This document shows positions 1 to 5,616 of a stretch of DNA of 10,789 nt, piece after piece (positions within the stretch are counted from its first letter, which is position 1; every line of letters starts with the position of its first letter). The notes beneath the pieces were generated by a model that saw nothing but the letters and a program-made list of their open reading frames with translations, was not told the DNA's origin and made no database searches. Source of the stretch: an uncultured Lachnospiraceae bacterium. Its GTDB lineage: Bacteria; Bacillota; Clostridia; Lachnospirales; Lachnospiraceae. Made by a program: the position numbers and the translations under genes. The stretch covers positions 1 to 10,789 of the forward strand of contig CAMWTF010000046.1 of the NCBI GenBank assembly GCA_947177105.1, written 5' to 3'.

Positions 1-126
1 TGCCACTGCCCCCAGGATTCCCCGCAGCAGCAGGTTCAGCAGCCACTCCAATTGACGCCTCCAGGCCAACGCCAGCAATACCAGTACGCAGACTCCCATG
101 ATCAATAATATTTTTGTCTGGCCCAT
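1..126 (-). CDS. bofA: BofA-family protein (pro-sigma-K processing inhibitor type), 5' part only
   Basis: Only the first 42 codons are in the window; the gene continues past the left edge. The start is an ATG with GGGAGG placed 5-6 bases upstream. The visible peptide has a hydrophobic membrane segment at about residues 5-22 (KILLIMGVCVLVLLALAW). A short charged stretch (RRQ) follows, then a second hydrophobic helix with the pattern EWLLNLLLRGILGAVA. This matches the opening of BofA, whose second helix starts with a similar KW...GA pattern. In Bacillus subtilis, BofA is an integral membrane protein of the mother cell that, with SpoIVFA, holds the SpoIVFB protease inactive until pro-sigma-K should be cleaved. 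The adjacent DUF2508 gene supports the call, because yaaL (DUF2508) and bofA are neighbours in Bacillus; here they are divergent. The defining C-terminal half is not visible, so another small two-helix membrane protein cannot be excluded. Confidence 0.72.
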   Translation of the reverse strand, partial: MGQTKILLIMGVCVLVLLALAWRRQLEWLLNLLLRGILGAVA

Positions 127-158
127 TTGACCCTCCCGGATATTTATATCCAAACTAC

Positions 159-181
159 TTTTTACCATTATATGGTTAAAA
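159..181 (-). promoter_or_regulatory. Palindrome overlapping a TATAAT-like box upstream of bofA
   Basis: The arms ACCAT and ATGGT flank a 3-base centre (TAT). After one mismatched pair the symmetry continues for four more A/T pairs, giving a 23-bp imperfect palindrome. On the minus strand it contains CATATAAT (174 to 167), about 40 bases upstream of the bofA start. That octamer is one base from the sigma-E -10 consensus CATACAMT and also contains a perfect sigma-A TATAAT. I see no convincing -35 box for either factor. In B. subtilis bofA is transcribed by sigma-E, so a mother-cell promoter is plausible. The symmetry could equally be an operator serving both divergent genes. Confidence 0.35.
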
Positions 182-219
182 TGGAAAAAAAGACCAGAAA
201 ATTTATTTTGCTGGAATAT

Positions 220-248
220 TTTACAAGCAGCAAGGCTATACTTATACC
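220..248 (+). promoter_or_regulatory. Candidate sigma-A promoter for the DUF2508 gene
   Basis: TTTACA (220-225) and TATACC (243-248) are separated by 17 bases. Initiation near 255 would leave a short leader of about 27 bases before the ATG at 282. The match is moderate and the region is AT-rich, so chance similarity is possible. A competing pair, TTGACA (258-263) and TATGAA (281-286), also with 17-base spacing, lies further downstream over the start codon. Confidence 0.28.
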
Positions 249-281
249 AACCAAATTTTGACAGTAAAAATGGAGAGCGCT

Positions 282-602
282 ATGAAAACCTATTATAGTC
301 AGAGCTACTACACCTCCGGAAACATGGACATACACTTTTCCGTCCCTTCCTTGCGGGAGGATCTGGAAAAAACCCGCACTGCGCTGGAAATCGCATATGC
401 GGGCTTTGATAACGCTGTCGATCCGGATATGGTCGACTGCTATATTTATGAAATTAACGCACTTCTAAAACGATACAAGCATCTGGCCGCCCTCTCCGAG
501 GAGGAATACGCTGCCACGGCGGACACCGCTCCCGCGGGACGCCTCAAGGGACTATACGAGCATTCCCCGATTCATGCTCTGGTCAGCCATGTTCTCAGTT
601 AA
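282..602 (+). CDS. DUF2508 (YaaL-like) family protein, 106 aa
   Basis: This is a small, probably cytoplasmic helical protein of unknown function. Residues about 22-70 carry the DUF2508 pattern: LREDLEKTRTALEIAYAGF, then a DNAVDPDMVDCYIYEINA stretch, then LKRYKHL. I chose the ATG at 282 because GGAGAG (272-277) lies just upstream. The in-frame TTG at 258 and ATG at 270 have no ribosome binding site. An in-frame ATG at 324 (peptide MDIHFSVPS) is an alternative that would remove a tyrosine-rich 14-residue leader. The gene is divergent from bofA, the same partnership seen in Bacillus (yaaL-bofA). Its tail after residue 71 goes beyond the recognisable family core, and the last 16 residues are encoded opposite the 3' end of fliS. 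Family call is good; function is unknown. Confidence 0.75.
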   Translation: MKTYYSQSYYTSGNMDIHFSVPSLREDLEKTRTALEIAYAGFDNAVDPDMVDCYIYEINALLKRYKHLAALSEEEYAATADTAPAGRLKGLYEHSPIHALVSHVLS

Positions 603-1034
603 CGTATTTTTGCCATAAGTCAGACCTGCATATACGGCCTGGGTGTTCTGCATCACTGGGCCTGCCGTATTCTGAGGAGCGATCTGTCTGTATGCATCCC
701 GCAGCGGCGTGATGATACCGGACACCTCCTGCAGCAGTTCCGTATGCCAGCGTATTTCTGCCTGTGCCAGACGCCGGATACTGTACATGTATAGCTTTCG
801 CAGAGAAACGGCAGGCTCATATTCCAGGTGCAGGGAATTAGTCAGTTCGCTGATGCATTTCCTGGCCCTGTGTACATTCTCCCGATATGCGGTAAAGTCT
901 TCGCGGCTTGCCGCCTCGCCGGCATCCTCCAGATATTGCAGTGTCATATCATATAAAATTACGATCATCTCTGTGGGATTTGCCTGAGAGATGCGAAATG
1001 TAAACTGTTGCTTGATCTCCGATGTCATAAACAT
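552..1034 (-). CDS. fliS: Flagellar export chaperone FliS, 160 aa
   Basis: FliS binds the disordered C-terminal end of flagellin in the cytoplasm, stops it polymerising early and delivers it to the flagellar export gate. Residues about 7-120 form the standard four-helix bundle: QQFTFRISQANPTEMIVILYD (the NPTEMI..LYD opening), then the pattern RARKCISELTNSL, then LRKLYMYSIRRLAQAEI. Flagellin lies 175 bp upstream on the same strand, the expected partnership. The start ATG follows AAAGG by five bases; a second ATG two codons later is too far from it. FliS proteins are usually about 125-135 residues. This one has an extra tail of about 40 residues (VMQNTQAVYAGLTYG, ending NRGMLV), which I recall from other Lachnospiraceae FliS proteins. 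The 3' end overlaps the convergent DUF2508 gene by 51 bp, and I see no terminator after it. Confidence 0.92.
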   Translation of the reverse strand: MFMTSEIKQQFTFRISQANPTEMIVILYDMTLQYLEDAGEAASREDFTAYRENVHRARKCISELTNSLHLEYEPAVSLRKLYMYSIRRLAQAEIRWHTELLQEVSGIITPLRDAYRQIAPQNTAGPVMQNTQAVYAGLTYGKNTLTENMADQSMNRGMLV

Positions 1035-1048
1035 CCATGCCTTTCTTA

Positions 1049-1168
1049 TTTAGAGTTCCGCATCTGCCCCGCCAGCGCCATATCCGCAGAGCAATTTCCG
1101 GCCGCTTCACCGTCCGCAAATTCTCTGGGCGCTGACAGGGCTGTTGCTGTTTAGAGTTCCGCATCTGC
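1049..1168. repeat. 19-bp direct repeat pair upstream of fliS
   Basis: The same 19 bases, TTTAGAGTTCCGCATCTGC on the plus strand, occur exactly at 1049-1067 and 1150-1168, 101 bp apart, in the flagellin-fliS spacer. Read along the transcript they contain GCGGAACTCTAAA. The copy nearest fliS directly abuts its ribosome binding site. A close relative (GCGGAACTTTAA) sits just upstream of the flagellin ribosome binding site at 2383-2394. Confidence 0.7.
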
Positions 1169-1204
1169 GCTGACAGGGCTGATGCTGTCTAGGACTCCGC
1201 TTTC
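1129..1204. repeat. Imperfect 38-bp tandem duplication just after flagellin
   Basis: Units 1129-1166 and 1167-1204 share the opening GCGCTGACAGGGCTG exactly and differ at only a few positions over most of the rest. The last few bases diverge. On the transcript strand the upstream unit can form a small hairpin, GACAG and CTGTC around eight bases; in the other unit the outer pair is lost. The duplication starts five bases after the flagellin stop codon and may reflect replication slippage or a leader/terminator-like RNA element. Confidence 0.6.
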
Positions 1205-1209
1205 GTCAC

Positions 1210-2367
1210 TTACTGCAGCAGCTGCAGCACCTGGGACGGTCTCTCGTTGGCCTGAGCCAGCATGGAGGTGCCCGCCTGGGTCAGCACCTGGTTGGTGGTA
1301 TACTGGGTCATCTCCTCCGCCATATCCACATCCATAAGCCGGGAATAAGCGGCGGTCATATTCTCCTCGGATACATCCAGGCTGTTCACTGTGGACTCCA
1401 ATCGGTTCTGGTAAGCGCCCAGCTTGCCTCTGACATGGGATACAAAGCCAATGGCTCCCTCCATCTTGCTCAGGGCGCTCTTTGCCCCCTCCTGGGTACT
1501 CACATCAATCTTCTCAATGCCCATATTGCGCAGGGAGACAGGGGGAATCTCCACAGCCAAGACCTGACCCTCATTGGCGCCGATCTGCAGACGCATGGGG
1601 CCCACATCGGTGACCTCTATATCCAAGCTCGTCTTCGGCGCAACAGGCACTGTACCATCAGGCGCGTCATTCAGATCCAGCTGCAGTTCAAAACCGTTAC
1701 TGCCCTTGATGGTCACAAAACCGTTCTCCGCCACAGTATCTTTTACACCGTCAGGAACAGCTTCCACGCCAGCAGGGAAACCAGCTCCCAACTGAATATT
1801 TGTCACCAGCTTATTGCCGGTTGGATTGCCCTCCGCATCCAGCTCATCTTGAAACGTAATAAAATCAATTGAATAGGTTCCCGCTGGCGTCTTATCGCTG
1901 AAGGTGCTGACCTTGACATACTCGTCGTTGGTATATCCCTTGACATTAAAAGTGCCGTCCAGCAGATTCTGCCCATTGAACTGAGTTGTATCCTTCACAC
2001 GCTCAATTTCCTCTTTGAGCTGGGCGATCTCATCCTGTATGACCTCTCTGTCTTCGTCAAGAATGGTGCCGTTTGAAGCCTTTACCGTCAGTTCGTTTAT
2101 ACGCTGCAGCATGGCGCTGACCTCATTCATGGCGCCATCCGCTATATTTATGACAGATATCCCGTCCCCGGCATTGTCGTTGGCTGTTTCCAGACCCTTG
2201 ATCTGTGCGTTCATACGCTTCGCCATGGCCAGTCCGGCAGGATTGTCCTTGGCACGATTGAGCTTCAGTCCAGTGGAAAGCCTCTCCAGGGATGCAGACA
2301 AAGCGTCATCATTGTTCTTCAGCGCATTGTTAGTAAGCATTGCTGATACATTGTAATTGATTCTCAT
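1210..2367 (-). CDS. hag: Flagellin, 385 aa
   Basis: This is the filament subunit, secreted through the flagellar type III apparatus and polymerised outside the cell. The N-terminal D0/D1 region (residues 1-138) starts MRINYNVSAMLTNNAL and includes SLERLSTGLKLNRAKDNPAG and ISVINIADGAMNEVSAMLQR. The C-terminal D1/D0 region (about 300-385) includes RGKLGAYQNRLESTVNSL and ends SQVLQLLQ, the classic flagellin end. Residues about 140-285 are the variable, beta-rich surface domain. The D1 motif LQRINEL (87-93) aligns with the Salmonella TLR5-contact motif QRVREL: the key arginine (R89) and glutamate (E92) are kept and the second arginine is replaced by N91. The ATG follows AGGAGG (2374-2379) by six bases, a very strong site for an abundant protein. 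FliS follows on the same strand, and a sigma-28-like box lies upstream. Confidence 0.97.
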   Translation of the reverse strand: MRINYNVSAMLTNNALKNNDDALSASLERLSTGLKLNRAKDNPAGLAMAKRMNAQIKGLETANDNAGDGISVINIADGAMNEVSAMLQRINELTVKASNGTILDEDREVIQDEIAQLKEEIERVKDTTQFNGQNLLDGTFNVKGYTNDEYVKVSTFSDKTPAGTYSIDFITFQDELDAEGNPTGNKLVTNIQLGAGFPAGVEAVPDGVKDTVAENGFVTIKGSNGFELQLDLNDAPDGTVPVAPKTSLDIEVTDVGPMRLQIGANEGQVLAVEIPPVSLRNMGIEKIDVSTQEGAKSALSKMEGAIGFVSHVRGKLGAYQNRLESTVNSLDVSEENMTAAYSRLMDVDMAEEMTQYTTNQVLTQAGTSMLAQANERPSQVLQLLQ

Positions 2368-2373
2368 ATGAAT

Positions 2374-2398
2374 CCTCCTAAATTAAAGTTCCGCATAT
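2374..2398 (-). promoter_or_regulatory. Flagellin leader: strong ribosome binding site with nearby GGA motifs
   Basis: On the minus strand the bases just before the flagellin start read GCGGAAC, an AT-rich stretch, then AGGAGGA. ATATG (2398-2394) can pair with CATAT across the start codon (2370-2366), placing both GGA motifs in a loop. GGA in a hairpin loop over the Shine-Dalgarno sequence is how CsrA represses hag in B. subtilis. Neither csrA nor fliW is in this window, so CsrA control here is inference. Confidence 0.3.
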
Positions 2399-2453
2399 TC
2401 CCGCACAGCACACCCCCGAACGCTCTGTCGTCCAGATACGGAGCAGTGTACTG

Positions 2454-2480
2454 TCTTAGGCATATGCTTTTAATGTTTTG
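2454..2480 (-). promoter_or_regulatory. Candidate sigma-28/sigma-D promoter for flagellin
   Basis: On the minus strand CAAA (2480-2477), 15 bases, then GCCTAAGA (2461-2454) matches the flagellar consensus TAAA-N15-GCCGATAA at 3 of 4 and 5 of 8 positions. Spacing is exact. It would start transcription about 80 bases before the flagellin start, giving a leader long enough for translational control. The match is partial, but flagellin genes are the standard targets of this sigma factor. Confidence 0.4.
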
Positions 2481-2482
2481 AA

Positions 2483-5400
2483 CTAAAAGTTCTGCGGATT
2501 CCCTTCCGTCTGCTTCTCCACATCCCTGACCGTCTGCAAAAAGGCTTTGGCTGTCGCGTACAGGTTTCCCTGCGGCGCCGCCTCCCCTGTCTCAGTTCTG
2601 TCCCAGGACATGGTCGTCTTCCCTGACTCATTATGTACATATTCCACCTGGCCCAGTTGTAAGCCCTCTGCCAGATAACTATCAAATATATCGGACGAAC
2701 GGCGCAAATTCATAACCGCTTCTCTTTGATTTCCCACAAAATAGCCGTTTACAATGCCGTCCCGGACCTGAAATTCGCCCTTCAGACTGCCCATGCGCTC
2801 ACTGGTCATTTCAATGCGCACCATGCCTTTTTCCTGCTCCCCATGGCAGATCTGTAAATGTATAGCCGCCAATTCACCGCCCAGTTCCATGGGAAAGTAA
2901 TATTCCTCCGACTGGGACAGGCTTCCCATCAGATGCAGCTGCTTGGTCATTAACTGCAGAGACCGCACATCCACCAGACTGTCCGTCTCCTCCAGAATCT
3001 GACGATGGGTCTGTTTCTCCGAAGCCACCGCTGTCTCTTGATAGGCTTCCCTGAACTCCTCCGGCTCATGCAGACGCTGCCATAATTGTGCGGGCTTCTC
3101 CCTGTCTCTGGCACCCGCATTCCAGCGGCCCATGAGCTTCTGAATCTCCTCCTCCATACCCTGGGCTGCCAGCACATTGGCCACTGTAGGCGTTTCCTGG
3201 GCGCGATCCAGCTCCTTATAAACTTCCCGGGAAACTGCCGCGGCGTTGGCCATCTCCTGCCGCATTTCTGTGCTGTCCCAGTCTGCTGCCTCCCCTGGCA
3301 GCTGGCCGCTCTCCTGTTGTGTAGCATCCGGCGTCTGATTGTTCTGGCCTGTCACAGATGCAGCCTGCTCCTTGGGCCTGACAGCCTCCTCCAGCACCCG
3401 GTTCCATTCCCGGGCATATCCAAGATTGATCTGTTCATCAATCCGGGCGCCTCTGTCCTGCAGGCGGCTCAAAGCGCCCACCGCATCATCCACCAGGGTG
3501 TTCGTACGCCCTGCACGGCGGCTTCTCACCGCTGACAACAGTGTGGAAAAATTTAACTCCGCACCGGTATTCACAATGCTGCCAATGGAGGCGCTGTCCC
3601 CTTTTTCAATCTGGCGCAGCAGCCGGTAACAGCCGATAAACGCACTCTTTTCCTCGGGGGTGATATCTCCTTTTTTCTCCAGCTTATACAGGAAACGACT
3701 GTACCGCTCTGTCTCCTGCCCGGTCTCCTGTCCCTGCTGCTGTTCCTCAAAATATTCCTGCAGCTGGGGCAGGCTCTGCTCAAGCGGGTTTACTCCGTCC
3801 CGGATCATGCGTAGCACCGCCGCCGGCGTCATCCGCCTGGTGACCTCCTCCACCGTGGCGCAGGCCGCCTTGATCTCCTCCACATGCTCCGGCGTGATCT
3901 CCATCCGATTATAGCCCAACACCCGCACGGCCCGGCGGTTTTCCTCCGTCAGTTCATAGCCCAGATCCTGCAAAATATCGTCCACATTGGCAAATGCCTT
4001 GCGGATACAGTCCCCCATGTCCGCCCGGGGCTCCGTCCAGATCGCCTCGTAGCGCTGGCCTGCTCTTTCATATTCCGCCTGCAGCGCCTTGCCCGTCCGG
4101 TGAAACTCCGCCAGACTCTGGTCTTCCGGCACCCCATCCTCCGATGTTCCACTTTGCAGTCTCTCCTGCCAGCGTCCCACCGTGTCCACAGGCAACTCTG
4201 GCAGTTCCTCCGCCACCTGCCAGGCTGCTTCCAGCTGCTGGTAACGGTCAACCGCCTCCTGATCTGTATACTTTGCCTCTGGGAAAAATTCACGGGCCAG
4301 TTCCTGCTGGGCCTGTCTGAGCGCCTCAATAGTCTCCTCAATGGGCTTTGTGTCGATGGAGAAGCCGCTTTCCAGAAGCTTTATATTGGTCTCTACCGTC
4401 ATGCGCAGCCGTATCTCCTCCAGCAGCCTGTGGTCGCTGATGCGCCGCTCCGCATCGCTGCTCTGGTAATAAGCCATCAGATCATATGCCTTCTGCCGGA
4501 TAGATCTGCTATCTGCCAGATTCCCCTCCATGGCCTCACGCCCGTCCGCAATGGCGGCGGCCGCTGCCCGCACCACCTGTTCGTTTTGCAGCGGGAAAGC
4601 CACTCCCCGAATCTCCATGGCCCTTCTCAGACTGTCCCCATCTACCTGAAGCCCTCTCTGAACCAGCCACTTTGCGGCCTCCTGCTCCTGCTCGGTTCCA
4701 TCGCAGCCCAGGGAAGCCAGCAGTCTGTCAATCTCACCAGGAGCGATAGTCTCCGCTTCCTCCCGTGCCGATGCGGCATCCTTCCCGCTCCCGGGCTGCT
4801 CCGCAATGTTCCGGGTCATATAGCCCTTTACTTCCGCGTCAAAATATTCCGCCTGCTGCTCCTGCTCCATGGCGGATCCGCTGGCCTCCGCCAGATAATA
4901 TCCCTTAACCGTGGCCTCCATACCGCTGCGGACCATATAATAATAGTCCCCTTCCTCCGGCATTTCCAGACTGTCTGCCAGATCCAGGGCCTGCATGACC
5001 TTATCCACGTTCTCCATGGACAGAGGGATATCCACCGCCTCAAAGCTCTCCTGCAGCGCCTGGGCCAGTCCTCTGTCCCCCACCGCCGCCGCCAGGGTAT
5101 CCATATCCAGCGTATCTGTATATCCCGCTACATTACAGCCCGCCTTTACCAGTTCGGCCTTGATCTTATCTAATATGGTCACCGCCTTCTGGGGATCCAT
5201 TTCCCGGGGATCATATCCCTTCTCAGCCATCTTGGCATAATCTTCGTCGGACATGGTATGTGACATCACTGTCATCTGATTCTGTATTATCTGCACATCC
5301 GCAGCGCCGGCCTGTTCCTGAATCTCCGCCAGGTTTTTTCCCTGAGCGGCCCGGGCCTTCTGGTTCTGGTTCCAGCGGTTTCCCAAAGCATTGCCGGGAT

Positions 5401-5530
5401 GAATGCTGTCCCTGCCGTCCACGTAAGCCCCGTACCCCCGGTGGGACCTGCCAGCCTGCTGCCGCTGGACGCGGTGCGATGGCTCCTGAGAGCCGTTCGT
5501 CTGTACTGTCTGGTCGAAATTTATTTTCAT
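2483..5530 (-). CDS. Large DUF6240-like protein with FliK-like C-terminal domain, 1015 aa
   Basis: I recognise this as resembling DUF6240 proteins of Lachnospiraceae, a family without assigned function. The N-terminus (to about residue 70) is polar, Q/R/G-rich and probably disordered, with no signal peptide or membrane segment, so the protein looks cytoplasmic or type III-exported. The middle is mostly helical and holds a repeated module: LGCDGTEQEQEAAKWLVQRG at about 274 and LGYELTEENRRAVRVLGYNR at about 523, the latter followed by MTPAAVLRMIRDGVNPLE. Residues about 700-790 are Q/E-rich linker. Residues about 870-970 resemble the FliK C-terminal (Flg_hook) domain: VRIEMTSERMGSLKGEF, a central GNQREAVMNL, then YLAEGLQLGQV, matching FliK's AESGIQLGQ. 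I chose the ATG at 5530 because AAAGGG lies six bases upstream; 14 codons further up there is another ATG without a site. Flagellin follows 115 bp downstream and a sigma-28-like box precedes it, both favouring a flagellar role. Confidence 0.75.
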   Translation of the reverse strand: MKINFDQTVQTNGSQEPSHRVQRQQAGRSHRGYGAYVDGRDSIHPGNALGNRWNQNQKARAAQGKNLAEIQEQAGAADVQIIQNQMTVMSHTMSDEDYAKMAEKGYDPREMDPQKAVTILDKIKAELVKAGCNVAGYTDTLDMDTLAAAVGDRGLAQALQESFEAVDIPLSMENVDKVMQALDLADSLEMPEEGDYYYMVRSGMEATVKGYYLAEASGSAMEQEQQAEYFDAEVKGYMTRNIAEQPGSGKDAASAREEAETIAPGEIDRLLASLGCDGTEQEQEAAKWLVQRGLQVDGDSLRRAMEIRGVAFPLQNEQVVRAAAAAIADGREAMEGNLADSRSIRQKAYDLMAYYQSSDAERRISDHRLLEEIRLRMTVETNIKLLESGFSIDTKPIEETIEALRQAQQELAREFFPEAKYTDQEAVDRYQQLEAAWQVAEELPELPVDTVGRWQERLQSGTSEDGVPEDQSLAEFHRTGKALQAEYERAGQRYEAIWTEPRADMGDCIRKAFANVDDILQDLGYELTEENRRAVRVLGYNRMEITPEHVEEIKAACATVEEVTRRMTPAAVLRMIRDGVNPLEQSLPQLQEYFEEQQQGQETGQETERYSRFLYKLEKKGDITPEEKSAFIGCYRLLRQIEKGDSASIGSIVNTGAELNFSTLLSAVRSRRAGRTNTLVDDAVGALSRLQDRGARIDEQINLGYAREWNRVLEEAVRPKEQAASVTGQNNQTPDATQQESGQLPGEAADWDSTEMRQEMANAAAVSREVYKELDRAQETPTVANVLAAQGMEEEIQKLMGRWNAGARDREKPAQLWQRLHEPEEFREAYQETAVASEKQTHRQILEETDSLVDVRSLQLMTKQLHLMGSLSQSEEYYFPMELGGELAAIHLQICHGEQEKGMVRIEMTSERMGSLKGEFQVRDGIVNGYFVGNQREAVMNLRRSSDIFDSYLAEGLQLGQVEYVHNESGKTTMSWDRTETGEAAPQGNLYATAKAFLQTVRDVEKQTEGNPQNF

Positions 5531-5551
5531 AAGCATCCCTTTCACATATAA

Positions 5552-5581
5552 AATAGGTGAATGCACTGGCACTCACCTATT
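5552..5581 (-). terminator. Hairpin after glgB, likely rho-independent terminator
   Basis: The arms AATAGGTGA (5552-5560) and TCACCTATT (5573-5581) are perfect 9-base complements. After one mismatch an inner TGC/GCA pairing closes a four-base loop. On the minus strand the second arm runs into TTTTAT, a short U-tract. The hairpin lies 35 bases after the glgB stop, where a terminator is expected. It also lies only 21 bases before the DUF6240-like start codon, so it could instead be a leader hairpin of that gene. Confidence 0.55.
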
Positions 5582-5607
5582 ATTTCGGTTATTTTTCTGT
5601 TTTCTTA
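5582..5607 (-). promoter_or_regulatory. Candidate sigma-28/sigma-D promoter for the DUF6240-like gene
   Basis: On the minus strand TAAG (5607-5604), 14 bases, then ACCGAAAT (5589-5582) matches the B. subtilis sigma-D consensus TAAA-N14-16-GCCGATAT at 3 of 4 and 6 of 8 positions, including the CCGA core. It lies right after the glgB stop codon. The start point would fall inside or at the edge of the adjacent hairpin, about 45 bases before the start codon. Confidence 0.4.
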
Positions 5608-5616
5608 ACAGCTTTG

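Noticed and set aside
632..670. ATACGGC/GCCGTAT inverted repeat as a terminator for the DUF2508 gene
   Set aside because: It lies within fliS coding sequence, has a 25-base loop and no T-run.
949..1164. Small minus-strand frame upstream of fliS
   Set aside because: It overlaps fliS out of frame, and its arginine-rich peptide is built from the repeat-rich spacer with no family match.
3884..5173. Plus-strand open frame of 429 codons
   Set aside because: It lies wholly opposite the DUF6240-like gene, with a histidine/leucine-rich composition typical of antisense frames and no recognisable family.
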